The position numbers were made by a program, and so were the translations under genes. A DNA stretch of 15,040 bases, taken from NCBI GenBank assembly GCA_002070755.1, contig MWDY01000116.1, positions 1 to 15,040 on the forward strand. Direction: 5' to 3'. Below the pieces are notes generated by a model. That model had not been told where the DNA came from and did not search any database. It worked only from the letters and a program-made list of their open reading frames with translations. Positions within the stretch are counted from its first letter, which is position 1. The number at the start of each line of letters is the position of its first letter. Shown here piece by piece: positions 6,333 through 14,461 of the stretch. Source of the DNA: Spirochaetes bacterium ADurb.Bin110 (GTDB taxonomy: Bacteria; Spirochaetota; Spirochaetia; Treponematales; Rectinemataceae).

Positions 6333-7904
6333 ATGGATGCCAAAAAAGAACAGGAACGCGCAGAACTGCACCGCACAATCTGGAATATTGCCAACGATCT
6401 TCGGGGCAGTGTCGATGGCTGGGATTTCAAGCAGTATGTGCTTGGGATCCTGTTTTACCGCTACATTTCCGAAAACCTGGCCAGCTACATTAACCGGGGC
6501 GAGCATGAAGCCGGGAATACGGACTTTGATTATGCCAGGCTTCCGGATGAAGAAGCGGAAGAAGCGCGGGCGGACTTGGTCCAGACCAAAGGTTTTTTTA
6601 TCCTGCCAAGCCAGCTCTTTGAAAATGTCCGGAAACGAGCCCAGGCAGACGAGAACCTCAACGAAACGCTGGAAAAGGTTTTCCGCAGTATTGAAGCTTC
6701 CACCCAGGGCGGTCCCAGCGAGGACAATTTCAAAGGCCTGTTCGACGATATCGATGTCAACAGCAACAAGCTGGGCAGCACCGTCGCCAAGCGGAACGAG
6801 AAACTCGTCAAGCTCCTGAACGGCGTGGGCGATATGAAGCTGGGTGACTATCAGGACAACACGATTGATGCCTTCGGCGATGCCTACGAATTCCTGATGG
6901 GCATGTATGCCTCCAATGCGGGCAAGAGCGGCGGCGAATATTATACGCCCCAGGAGATGAGTGAGCTTCTGACGCGTATCGCGCTGGTGGGGAAAACCGA
7001 AGTGAACAAGGTGTATGACCCCGCCTGCGGCTCCGGATCCCTTCTGCTCAAGTTCGCAAAGATTCTCGGCAAGGAGAATGTGCGGCAAGGCTTCTTTGGG
7101 CAGGAAATCAATCTGACTACCTACAACCTCTGCCGCATCAACATGTTCCTGCATGATATCGACTATGACAAGTTCGATATTGCCCATGGCGATACCCTGA
7201 CGGATCCCTTGCACTGGGATGACGAGCCTTTTGAGGCGATCGTGTCCAATCCACCGTATTCCATCAAATGGGACGGCGATTCTAATCCGCTTTTGATCAA
7301 TGACCCGCGGTTTTCTCCCGCCGGGGTGCTGGCGCCCAAGTCCAAGGCAGACCTGGCCTTTGTGATGCACTCGCTGGCCTGGCTGGCCACCAGCGGCACC
7401 GCGGCCATTGTCTGTTTCCCGGGCGTCATGTACCGGGGCGGCGCGGAGCAGAAAATCCGCAAATACCTGATCGACAACAACTACGTCGACTGCGTGATCC
7501 AACTGCCGGACAATCTTTTTTTCGGCACCAGCATCGCTACCTGCATCATGGTGCTGAAAAAGTCCAAAACCGATAACAGCACGCTGTTCATTGACGCTTC
7601 CAAAGAGTGCGTCAAGGTGACCAACAGCAACAAGCTGACTCAGGAAAATATCGAGACAATTCTTTCTGCCTACACCGCGCGGGCGAACAATGACCATTTT
7701 GCCCGGCTTGTCCCCAATGCCGACATTGCCGCGCAGGACTACAATCTTTCTGTTTCTACCTATGTTGAGCAGAAGGACACGCGGGAAGTGATCGACATAG
7801 CCAAGCTCAACGCGGAGATCGAGCAAATTGTAGCGCTGGAGCAGGTTCTGCGGGATGAGATTGCTAAGATCATCGAGGAAATTGAGGGGCAAGGGAATGA
7901 GTAA
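6333..7904 (+). CDS. hsdM: Type I restriction-modification methyltransferase subunit HsdM
   Basis: This 523-residue protein transfers a methyl group from S-adenosylmethionine to adenine in the target site, and with HsdS forms the methylase core of the complex. An N-terminal HsdM helical domain (about 10-150, with LHRTIWNIANDLRGS) precedes the N6-adenine methylase domain. The cofactor motif is DPACGSGS (229-236) and the catalytic motif IV is NPPYS (306-310). A C-terminal helical region (about 485-520) suits contact with HsdS. The length is normal. The ATG at 6333 is chosen over an upstream TTG frame because AAGGAG lies eight bases before it. It overlaps hsdS by 8 bp. Confidence 0.95.
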   Translation: MDAKKEQERAELHRTIWNIANDLRGSVDGWDFKQYVLGILFYRYISENLASYINRGEHEAGNTDFDYARLPDEEAEEARADLVQTKGFFILPSQLFENVRKRAQADENLNETLEKVFRSIEASTQGGPSEDNFKGLFDDIDVNSNKLGSTVAKRNEKLVKLLNGVGDMKLGDYQDNTIDAFGDAYEFLMGMYASNAGKSGGEYYTPQEMSELLTRIALVGKTEVNKVYDPACGSGSLLLKFAKILGKENVRQGFFGQEINLTTYNLCRINMFLHDIDYDKFDIAHGDTLTDPLHWDDEPFEAIVSNPPYSIKWDGDSNPLLINDPRFSPAGVLAPKSKADLAFVMHSLAWLATSGTAAIVCFPGVMYRGGAEQKIRKYLIDNNYVDCVIQLPDNLFFGTSIATCIMVLKKSKTDNSTLFIDASKECVKVTNSNKLTQENIETILSAYTARANNDHFARLVPNADIAAQDYNLSVSTYVEQKDTREVIDIAKLNAEIEQIVALEQVLRDEIAKIIEEIEGQGNE

Positions 7905-8520
7905 GTTGGATGAGCTGATTGCCGAGCTTTGCCCGGATGGGGTGGAGTATAAAACACTTGGACAAATTGCAAAAGATATATATCGTGGTTCAGGCATTAC
8001 AAGAGACCAAATTACTTCATCCGGGACGCCGTGCGTCCGTTATGGTGAATTATATACGACTTATAATATTTGGTTTACTGAATGTGTTTCTTTTACTGAT
8101 GAGTCAACCATCGTAAATAAAAAATATTTCGAATATGGTGACCTGCTTTTTGCAATTACTGGTGAGAGTGTCGAAGAAATAGCAAAATCATGTGCATATA
8201 TTGGTCATGAGAGATGCTTAGCTGGCGGTGATATTGTAGTCCTAAAGCATGATCAAGACCCCAAGTATCTGTCATATGTATTGTCAACAGAAGATGCACA
8301 GAGGCAGAAGAGTAAAGGCAAAGTAAAAAGCAAGGTAGTACATTCTTCTGTTCCTGCAATTAGTGAAATCCGCATCCCCCTCCCCCCGCTTTCAGTCCAG
8401 CGTGAAATAGTCCGGATCCTTGACAATTTTACCCAGCTCACAGCGGAGCTCACAGCGCGGAAAAAGCAGTACGAGTATTACCGCGACAAACTGCTGACCT
8501 TTAAGGAGGCAAAGGCATGA
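7897..8520 (+). CDS. hsdS: Type I restriction specificity subunit HsdS, half-size with one target-recognition domain
   Basis: HsdS reads the DNA target and holds the complex together. The usual protein is about 380-450 residues with two target-recognition domains; this one has 207. It has a family-typical start LDELIAELCPDGVEYKTLG, a single recognition domain (about 20-158) and one conserved long-helix region from IPLPPLSVQREIVRIL, ending in the usual RKKQYEYYRDKLLTF. No frameshift is seen and the stop overlaps the hsdR start (ATGA), so the gene seems complete at this size. Known half-size HsdS proteins work as dimers and read a symmetric split site; this is the likely mode here. The recognition domain is clearly more AT-rich than both ends, which points to domain exchange. 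A 12-bp repeat encodes the LTAELTA linker. Confidence 0.9.
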   Translation: MSKLDELIAELCPDGVEYKTLGQIAKDIYRGSGITRDQITSSGTPCVRYGELYTTYNIWFTECVSFTDESTIVNKKYFEYGDLLFAITGESVEEIAKSCAYIGHERCLAGGDIVVLKHDQDPKYLSYVLSTEDAQRQKSKGKVKSKVVHSSVPAISEIRIPLPPLSVQREIVRILDNFTQLTAELTARKKQYEYYRDKLLTFKEAKA

Positions 8521-11500
8521 GCCTCTACAACATCGTGGTTTCGTCGAATGAAAGCACGGTGGTTGCCGAATATATTCCAGAATTCTCTGCCGAAGTTGTA
8601 TACCAGAGCGAGGCAGACCTGGAGCGCGGGTTCATCCGACAGCTGCAGGCTCAAGGGTATGAATACCTGCAGATTCACAATGAAGATGCGCTGATCGCCA
8701 ACCTGCGAAGGCAGCTTGAACTGCTCAACGCCTATAGCTTTTCCGATGCTGAATGGAAACGGTTTTTTGCGCAGAACATTGCCAGCAGTAACGAAGGCAT
8801 TGTCGAAAAGACCCGGAAAATACAGACTGACCATGTGCAGATTCTGCACCGCGATGACGGCACTGCCAAGAACATCTACCTTATTGACAAGAAAAACATT
8901 CACAACAACCGTCTGCAGGTCATCAACCAGTATGAGGAATCATCAGGAACCCATGAGACCCGGTATGATGTGACCATTCTGGTGAACGGCCTGCCCCTGG
9001 TCCATGTCGAGCTGAAACGCCGGGGCGTTGCCATCAGGGAAGCCTTCAACCAGATAAAACGCTACCAGCGGGACAGCTTCTGGGCAGCAAGCGGCCTGTT
9101 TGAGTATGTGCAGATCTTCGTCATCTCCAACGGCACTCATACCAAGTACTACTCCAACACCACCCGCTCAAGCCATATCAGGGAATCAGGCGAAGCGGAA
9201 CGGAGCAGGAGCAAGAAGACCAGCAACAGCTTTGAATTCACCTCGTACTGGGCAGACGCAAACAACAAGCCCATCGCCGATCTCGTGGACTTTACCAAAA
9301 CCTTTTTCGCCAAGCACACTCTGCTCAATGTGCTGACCAAATACTGCGTGTTCACGACCGAGAACCTCTTGCTTGTGATGCGCCCCTACCAGATTGCTGC
9401 CACGGAACGCATCCTTTCCAAGATTGAGATTGCAAGCAACTACAAGAAAACCGGCACCGTCGATGCAGGCGGCTATATCTGGCATACCACCGGAAGCGGC
9501 AAGACCCTGACCTCCTTCAAAACCGCCCAGCTTGCCTCATCGCTCCCCTATATCGACAAGGTCCTCTTTGTGGTGGATCGCAAGGACCTCGATTATCAGA
9601 CCATGAAGGAATACGACCGCTTCCAGAAAGGCGCCGCCAACAGCAATACCTCGACCCGAATCCTGCAACGACAGCTCGAAGACCCAACTGCAAAGATCAT
9701 CATCACCACCATCCAGAAGCTGGATGTGTTTATCTCCCAAAACAGAACCCATGATGTCTATAAAAAGCACGTGGTCATTATTTTTGACGAATGTCACCGC
9801 TCGCAGTTCGGGGACATGCACAACAAAATCGTTAAGTCCTTCAGGAATTACCACCTCTTCGGTTTTACGGGGACACCCATCTTCGCCGCAAATGCCGGAA
9901 ACGGCGGCAACCCGCTTATGAGGACCACCGCCCAGGTTTTTGGCGACATACTGCACACCTACACCATCGTGGACGCCATCAACGACGGCAACGTCCTGCC
10001 TTTCCGCATCGATTATATCAACACGATAAAGATGAAGGATGACGTGAAGGACAAGAGCGTTCCCGCCATCGATACCGAAAAGGCACTGGCGGATCCGGAG
10101 CGCATCCGCGAGGTAGTCGGCTATATCCTCGACCATTTTGACCAGAAAACAAAACGGAACAGCTTCTATACCCTGCAGGGACAGCGAGTATCGGGCTTTA
10201 ACTCCATTCTGGCGGTGAGCTCGATACCTATGGCCATGAAATACTATACGGAACTCAAGCGTCAGCTGGCCGAGCGAGGCCGGGCGCTCACGGTGGCCAC
10301 CATTTTCAGCTACAGCGCCAATGAAGATGACCCCGAAGATGTTTTCCCTGATGAGGACTTTGATACCGACAAACTGCCACCCAGCTCCCGCGATTTTTTG
10401 GAATCCGCGATTGCAGACTACAATGCCACGTTCAACGTGAATTTCGACACCTCATCCGATAAGTTCCAGAATTACTACAAAGACCTGTCCCTGCGCATGA
10501 AAAAGCGCGAAGTTGACCTGCTGGTCGTCGTCAACATGTTCCTGACCGGCTTTGACGCCACGACCCTCAACACCCTATGGGTAGATAAAAACCTGAAACA
10601 GCACGGCCTTCTGCAGGCCTTTTCACGCACCAACCGGATCCTGAACTCCGTGAAGACCTACGGCAACATTGTCTGCTTCAGGAATCTGCAAAAAGAAACC
10701 GATGAGGCGATCGCGCTGTTCGGCGACAAAGACGCTGGAAGCATCGTGCTGCTGAAAAACTATGAGAGCTACTACCATGGCTATGACGAAAACGGCAAGC
10801 ACCAACCAGGGTATGCTGAGCTGATTGAGGAATTGCAGAAAACCTTCCCAACAGGACAGCCAATCATTGGAGAACATCAGCAGAAAGAATTCATCAGGCT
10901 CTTCGGCGCCATCCTGCGGCTCAAGAATATCCTGACGGCATTCGACAATTTTTCAGGCAATGAAATCCTCACAGACCGCGATTTCCAGGACGACCAGAGC
11001 GTCTACATCGATCTGTACCAGGAGTTCACAAAAGGCAAAGACAACGAAAGAGAAAGAATCAACGATGACATAATTTTCGAAATTGAGCTCATAAAGCAGG
11101 TCGAAATCAACATCGACTACATCCTGATGCTCGTGGCGAAGTACCATGCATCCAACTGCGAGGATAAGAGCATCTTGGTTTCAATTGATAAAGCCATCGG
11201 CTCCAGCACCCAGCTGCGAAGCAAAAGAGAGCTCATCGAGCACTTCATTGAAACCGTCAATGCATCCACCAAAGTGGAGGAAGATTGGCGAAAGTTCGTC
11301 TATACGCAGAAGGAAGCCGATCTGGCCGCGCTCATCAGCGAAGAAAGGCTAAAACAGGAAGAGACGAGGAAATTTCTTGATAATGCATTCCGGGACGGTG
11401 TGCTGAAAACCACTGGTACCGATATCGACAAGATTATGCCTCCGCTCTCTCGGTTTGGTGGTGGGCGGGAAGCCAAGAAGCAAGGAATTATTGCCAAGCT

Positions 11501-11537
11501 AATGAGATTCTTTGAGAAGTATTTCGGGCTGGTTTGA
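8517..11537 (+). CDS. hsdR: Type I restriction enzyme motor/endonuclease subunit HsdR
   Basis: A 1006-residue protein that pumps DNA by ATP hydrolysis and cuts unmethylated DNA. The N-terminal PD-(D/E)xK nuclease is visible with Asp151 (TRYDVTIL) and Glu165/Lys167 in VELK. A superfamily 2 helicase follows: Walker A TTGSGKT (324-330), DECH box (424-427), FTGTP motif (450-454) and a later motif in FLTGFDATTLNTLWVDK with SRTNR. The C-terminal quarter is helical and suits docking to HsdM/HsdS. Length and motifs are complete, so it is likely active. The start overlaps the hsdS stop (ATGA), giving a coupled M-S-R operon. No clear terminator follows before the insertion sequence. Confidence 0.95.
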   Translation: MSLYNIVVSSNESTVVAEYIPEFSAEVVYQSEADLERGFIRQLQAQGYEYLQIHNEDALIANLRRQLELLNAYSFSDAEWKRFFAQNIASSNEGIVEKTRKIQTDHVQILHRDDGTAKNIYLIDKKNIHNNRLQVINQYEESSGTHETRYDVTILVNGLPLVHVELKRRGVAIREAFNQIKRYQRDSFWAASGLFEYVQIFVISNGTHTKYYSNTTRSSHIRESGEAERSRSKKTSNSFEFTSYWADANNKPIADLVDFTKTFFAKHTLLNVLTKYCVFTTENLLLVMRPYQIAATERILSKIEIASNYKKTGTVDAGGYIWHTTGSGKTLTSFKTAQLASSLPYIDKVLFVVDRKDLDYQTMKEYDRFQKGAANSNTSTRILQRQLEDPTAKIIITTIQKLDVFISQNRTHDVYKKHVVIIFDECHRSQFGDMHNKIVKSFRNYHLFGFTGTPIFAANAGNGGNPLMRTTAQVFGDILHTYTIVDAINDGNVLPFRIDYINTIKMKDDVKDKSVPAIDTEKALADPERIREVVGYILDHFDQKTKRNSFYTLQGQRVSGFNSILAVSSIPMAMKYYTELKRQLAERGRALTVATIFSYSANEDDPEDVFPDEDFDTDKLPPSSRDFLESAIADYNATFNVNFDTSSDKFQNYYKDLSLRMKKREVDLLVVVNMFLTGFDATTLNTLWVDKNLKQHGLLQAFSRTNRILNSVKTYGNIVCFRNLQKETDEAIALFGDKDAGSIVLLKNYESYYHGYDENGKHQPGYAELIEELQKTFPTGQPIIGEHQQKEFIRLFGAILRLKNILTAFDNFSGNEILTDRDFQDDQSVYIDLYQEFTKGKDNERERINDDIIFEIELIKQVEINIDYILMLVAKYHASNCEDKSILVSIDKAIGSSTQLRSKRELIEHFIETVNASTKVEEDWRKFVYTQKEADLAALISEERLKQEETRKFLDNAFRDGVLKTTGTDIDKIMPPLSRFGGGREAKKQGIIAKLMRFFEKYFGLV

Positions 11538-11588
11538 TTTGCAATTCCATGATCATACATTGAAATCGGCTATATATGAGGAGAGTGA

Positions 11589-11615
11589 AAATAATTAGGG
11601 GTTCCTGAAGAACCC
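11589..11615 (-). terminator. Possible terminator at the left end of the insertion sequence
   Basis: On the minus strand, after the transposase stop, GGGTTC and GAACCC (11599-11604 with 11610-11615) make a 6-bp stem with a 5-nt loop, followed by an AT-rich tail (CTAATTATTTT). It overlaps the left terminal inverted repeat. The tail is not a pure T run, so termination would be weak. Confidence 0.35.
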
Positions 11616-11628
11616 GCCCCTCATCATT

Positions 11629-13044
11629 TCAAGCAGCTAATAACTGCCAGTTTTGCGTTTTGAAGCCCTTTCTGACCAGCTCAAATAGGGTTTCCAACAG
11701 GGCCGCAAAAAAGGCTTTCGCCTTCTTCCGATACAACACCATGAGGTTCATCACCAGGAACACCATCATGATTGCACTTTCACTCGTTTCCCGCAGTTTC
11801 GTCCCTATCCGATCCAGCGAGTATCGCCGTTTGCCTTCCCCGAACTTGCCTTCTACCGCGATCCTCGTGCGCTCATCCTCACGTTCTGTTCTTCTTTGTT
11901 CGCGTATTCTCTCCCGGTTCTTTTCTCGTTCCTGAAATGGCCGCCCCAGCTTCGGCCCAGAAAGCCGAATTCCCTTTTCCTGACAGTACTGCAGGTTCTC
12001 TCGTGTCCGATATATTTTGTCTGCGCACACCACTTCCGGATACCTTCCGTATCGCTGCCTGTACGCTTCCAGGCTCACCGACAGCTTTGCTCCAAACTCA
12101 TACATGCCCCGCGCTTTTCCTCGTGCAATCGGCCGCACATAGGGCTTGGCGATGCTCACAATCCTTCCTGCAAGTGAATGGCTCTTGCGGCGGTATAACT
12201 CTCGCTGCTGCCGTGCAAGTTCAGAGATGACCACAAGATCTCGATACTGCTTTCGTGTCAGGATATCGCATCCTGCATGCTCTCTATAGTCACTGATAAT
12301 CCGCAGGTTCCGTTCCACATACTGCAGTTGTTTTCGTATCGCGTTTCGTATCGTCGTCTCCCGTGGCTTGCGGTTGCGTATGAAAGTTAAAAATTCTTTC
12401 CGCGCCCGTTTGCGATAGGTCCGTGGTTTTGCATAGCCCGCCGGTGCCTGCTCGTGGAGCACATCGATGATCTTCTCTGTTTTTCTTCGTGCTTCGTCCA
12501 AAAGACTCACATCATTCGGAAAGCGCATATCTTCAGGCGCACAGGTTGCATCGACAATCAGCGTCCCTCTGTTCTTTTCTTCTGATGCTGCAGATGCGGA
12601 GGGATCGTCATCATCATCTTCTTTATCCTCCCGTGCAGGCTCTTGCTTGTGTGCCTCGATGATGAGTGCGTTGATCTCTTTTAGAATAGTTCCTGACAGC
12701 CGTTTTCTGAAATGCACCATCATGCTCGGATCAAAGGGCAGTTCATCCTTGTAGCCTTCATACCCCAGAAAGTACTGAAGGTACGGACTTTCCCGGATAT
12801 CTTCGACCAGTTCTTCATCTGATACGTTCTTTTTCTCTTTGATGATGAGTGCGCCTAATGCAACCCGCACCGAAAGCGCCGGTCGTCCATTGTTCGCGGC
12901 AAAGAGCTTTGAATACCGCTTTTCAACTTCATCCCAAGGTATTAAATCTGCGAGCACTACCCAGCGGTTCTCTCGGTTGAGCTTGCCTCCGAAGACCATG
13001 TCGAATTTCTCAAATTCGGGTTCATTTTTGGGTATCCGATACAT
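11629..13044 (-). CDS. IS5/IS1182-type DDE transposase, probably with an internal deletion
   Basis: A 471-residue transposase (from the ATG at 13044, with GAAAGG six bases before it; a GTG at 13098 has no such site). An N-terminal DUF772-type domain (about 10-125, with LGALIIKEK and FDPSMMVHFRKRL) precedes a DDE catalytic domain. The likely catalytic residues are Asp165 (LIVDATCAPED), Asp342 (VVCADKIYRT) and Glu398 (AVEGKFGEGKRR). A charged linker, EDKEDDDDDP, separates the two domains. Compared with relatives as I remember them, the segment between KLSVSL and EAYRQRYG is missing about 25 residues, including a usually conserved region; the join is at 12069/12070. The reading frame is intact, but activity is doubtful. 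Confidence 0.88.
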   Translation of the reverse strand: MYRIPKNEPEFEKFDMVFGGKLNRENRWVVLADLIPWDEVEKRYSKLFAANNGRPALSVRVALGALIIKEKKNVSDEELVEDIRESPYLQYFLGYEGYKDELPFDPSMMVHFRKRLSGTILKEINALIIEAHKQEPAREDKEDDDDDPSASAASEEKNRGTLIVDATCAPEDMRFPNDVSLLDEARRKTEKIIDVLHEQAPAGYAKPRTYRKRARKEFLTFIRNRKPRETTIRNAIRKQLQYVERNLRIISDYREHAGCDILTRKQYRDLVVISELARQQRELYRRKSHSLAGRIVSIAKPYVRPIARGKARGMYEFGAKLSVSLEAYRQRYGRYPEVVCADKIYRTRENLQYCQEKGIRLSGPKLGRPFQEREKNRERIREQRRTEREDERTRIAVEGKFGEGKRRYSLDRIGTKLRETSESAIMMVFLVMNLMVLYRKKAKAFFAALLETLFELVRKGFKTQNWQLLAA

Positions 13045-13109
13045 CGTAAGCCTTTCAAGTGCACGGGTTTTTGGCGATTCTTTCGATTTTCTGTGCACTT
13101 TATGAGCTC

Positions 13110-13138
13110 AGTATAGCATATAATATCATATTATACAA
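13110..13138 (-). promoter_or_regulatory. Probable transposase promoter
   Basis: On the minus strand, TTGTAT (13133-13138) and TATACT (13110-13115, 5/6) are 17 bp apart, inside the right end of the insertion sequence and about 65 bp before the transposase ATG. The spacer is almost entirely a perfect odd palindrome, TATAATAT-C-ATATTATA (13119-13135 on the + strand), which could be a binding site for the transposase or another regulator. Confidence 0.5.
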
Positions 13139-13167
13139 TACTTTAGATGTTTTTCAGGAGCCCCTAT

Positions 13168-13359
13168 TTATGCTTTGCCAGATTTATTTTTAGTCCCATC
13201 AACGAAATCATATGTCGACCCGGGCTTATTCGTTGGTGGTAAATGTTTGCCTTTTTCTGCCGTTATCTCTTTGCCTTTCCCGCCTTTTGGACCTATTGTC
13301 AAATATTGCCCAGATGCCGGGGCTTTCTCACCAGGCTTTAATCCGCTTGTCTTTCCCAT
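13168..13359 (-). CDS. YjzC-like small protein
   Basis: A 63-residue basic protein rich in Gly, Lys and Pro. The start GLKPGEKAPASGQYLTIGPKG resembles the small Bacillus YjzC-like family (KPGEKAP..G.Y), whose function is unknown to me. A strong AAGGAGG lies six bases before the ATG. The insertion sequence ends three bases before its TAA stop on the + strand map, and the possible ATT duplication shares one base with that stop. The protein is therefore intact, but anything that lay downstream was separated from it. It follows the zinc-ribbon gene at 72 bp and is probably in the same minus-strand group. Confidence 0.7.
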   Translation of the reverse strand: MGKTSGLKPGEKAPASGQYLTIGPKGGKGKEITAEKGKHLPPTNKPGSTYDFVDGTKNKSGKA

Positions 13360-13431
13360 AACTACCTCCTTATATATTTTATATTTGAATGCTAACCCCC
13401 GCCCTCTCCAGCATTTTCTTCATAAATAAGA

Positions 13432-13782
13432 TCATAAAATACCTGGCTGTTTAGTTCCGCATTCAGCGCAAACCTTTGCTGTCCAGTAATTCTCATGCTG
13501 ACACTTTGGGCAAATCCATTTTGCGCTGAGTGGTTCTTCTTTTATTGAATTCAGTTTTGGGATTGATTCTAATGCTGGCCCAGATTGCATTGTCTGCCAT
13601 TGCGGCGGAGGCGATAAACGCTCTAGAGCTTGCAGCATTTTCTCTTGCTGCTCAACGATTTTATCGATTTTGTAATACCATAACACCACTTTTCTCAAAA
13701 GCAAAAATAGGCCAACGATTATTGCGATTACAATAATGGCCGCTATAATGACAGAACCAGGATCTGAATTATATCCATACAT
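13432..13782 (-). CDS. Membrane-anchored zinc-ribbon protein
   Basis: A 116-residue protein. Residues 10-36 form one strong membrane segment (VIIAAIIVIAIIVGLFLLL), followed by a coiled-coil-like IDKIVEQQEKMLQALERL and a Pro/Gln-rich linker. A C-terminal zinc ribbon has Cys91/Cys94 and Cys105/Cys108 (CPKCQHE, CAECG). The ribbon probably faces the cytoplasm, judging by the charged residues after the segment. The function is not known; such anchored ribbons are common in uncharacterised bacterial proteins. GAGGC before the ATG supports the start. It lies 26 bp after the secreted-protein gene, so co-transcription is likely. Confidence 0.75.
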   Translation of the reverse strand: MYGYNSDPGSVIIAAIIVIAIIVGLFLLLRKVVLWYYKIDKIVEQQEKMLQALERLSPPPQWQTMQSGPALESIPKLNSIKEEPLSAKWICPKCQHENYWTAKVCAECGTKQPGIL

Positions 13783-13808
13783 AATGATGCCTCTTTTAAA
13801 ATAATTTT

Positions 13809-14369
13809 CTATTTTAGAGATGCTATCTTTTGCTGAGCGGATTCAAAAAAGGCTTTCATATTTTGCAGCATATCCATAGGATAAAATCCTGAGAATTTCT
13901 CTCCAATATAGAAGAATGATTTTCGCCCTGTATCGCCTATGTAAAAGCCAAAACTAATTTCTTTCTTTTCGGTATCAAAATTAAATTCAGTATAAGGAAT
14001 TGGGGATGCAATTTGCTTATTTTTTTCAATCATGTAATTTAGTGCATTAATTACACTAGGGATTTCGCTTTCGCTTACCAATTTTGTAATATCCCCTTTA
14101 TCATATTGAGAATTATAATAGCTTCCAGTTAACCGCAATAAATATGTTCTCGGACTGCCATCGCGCTGCACTATTGCAATTTCTGCAGTTATCTTTTTGT
14201 CAAAGCTTTGAATGGGGATAAATTGCTTAATAATCATCGAGCTATTCTGCAAATTGAGAGATGTTTGATCAAGATCGAATATTGCAGATACAGATGCGGG
14301 CGCGGTGTTTTGAGCCCAAAGAATGGCTGAAAGAACAAGAAACAATGATAGGAAGGAAAATTTTTTCAT
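13809..14369 (-). CDS. Secreted or periplasmic protein of unknown function
   Basis: A 186-residue protein with a clear signal peptide: basic MKK, a hydrophobic core FLSLFLVLSAIL, and a likely cut after Ala19 (LWA before QN). There is no lipobox Cys. The mature part is predicted to be mostly beta-strand with a helical end (MLQNMKAFFESAQQKIASL) and is not recognised. An AGGAGG six bases before the ATG and a promoter with a perfect TATAAT support the start. It is the first gene of a minus-strand group with the zinc-ribbon and YjzC-like genes. The AT-rich composition differs from that of the restriction operon. Confidence 0.8.
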   Translation of the reverse strand: MKKFSFLSLFLVLSAILWAQNTAPASVSAIFDLDQTSLNLQNSSMIIKQFIPIQSFDKKITAEIAIVQRDGSPRTYLLRLTGSYYNSQYDKGDITKLVSESEIPSVINALNYMIEKNKQIASPIPYTEFNFDTEKKEISFGFYIGDTGRKSFFYIGEKFSGFYPMDMLQNMKAFFESAQQKIASLK

Positions 14370-14388
14370 TATGTGCCTCCTATTAGGT

Positions 14389-14416
14389 ATTATATACCAT
14401 AACAGGATATGCGCAA
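14389..14416 (-). promoter_or_regulatory. Promoter of the secreted-protein gene group
   Basis: On the minus strand, a perfect TATAAT (14389-14394) lies 16 bp after TTGCGC (14411-14416, weak -35), about 20 bp before the ATG at 14369. The -10 region is covered by a small palindrome, GGTAT-TAT-ATACC. Confidence 0.55.
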
Positions 14417-14440
14417 TTAATATTTTTTAAAAAGCTTTAA

Positions 14441-14452
14441 ATACAGCTGTAT
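14441..14452. promoter_or_regulatory. Perfect 12-bp palindrome ATACAGCTGTAT
   Basis: A perfect palindrome lies 24 bp upstream of the -35 element of the secreted-protein group, in an AT-rich gap. It looks like a dimeric regulator site. The CTGT/ACAG cores recall SOS-type boxes but the arrangement differs, so no regulator is named. Confidence 0.35.
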
Positions 14453-14461
14453 ATTTTGTGA

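Larger units (their letters stand above)
11597..13165 (-). mobile_element. Insertion sequence of the IS5/IS1182 type, 1569 bp
   Basis: The left end AGGGGTTCCTGAAGAAC (11597-11613) and the reverse complement of the right end AGGGGCTCCTGAAAAAC (13149-13165) match at 15 of 17 positions. ATT is found directly outside both ends (11594-11596 and 13166-13168) and may be a 3-bp target duplication. One transposase gene on the minus strand fills the element. It sits between the convergent hsdR and YjzC-like genes and touches the stop codon of the latter without changing it. The family is judged from the transposase domains; the exact IS name cannot be given from sequence alone. Confidence 0.88.

Noticed and set aside
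6297..7997. A 566-codon open frame on the minus strand opposite hsdM
   Set aside because: It mirrors the complete, motif-rich hsdM frame, has no ribosome-binding site or recognisable domain, and its openness is explained by the codon use of hsdM.
9537..10136. A 199-codon minus-strand frame opposite hsdR
   Set aside because: It overlaps the conserved helicase motifs of hsdR and has no start signal or family resemblance.
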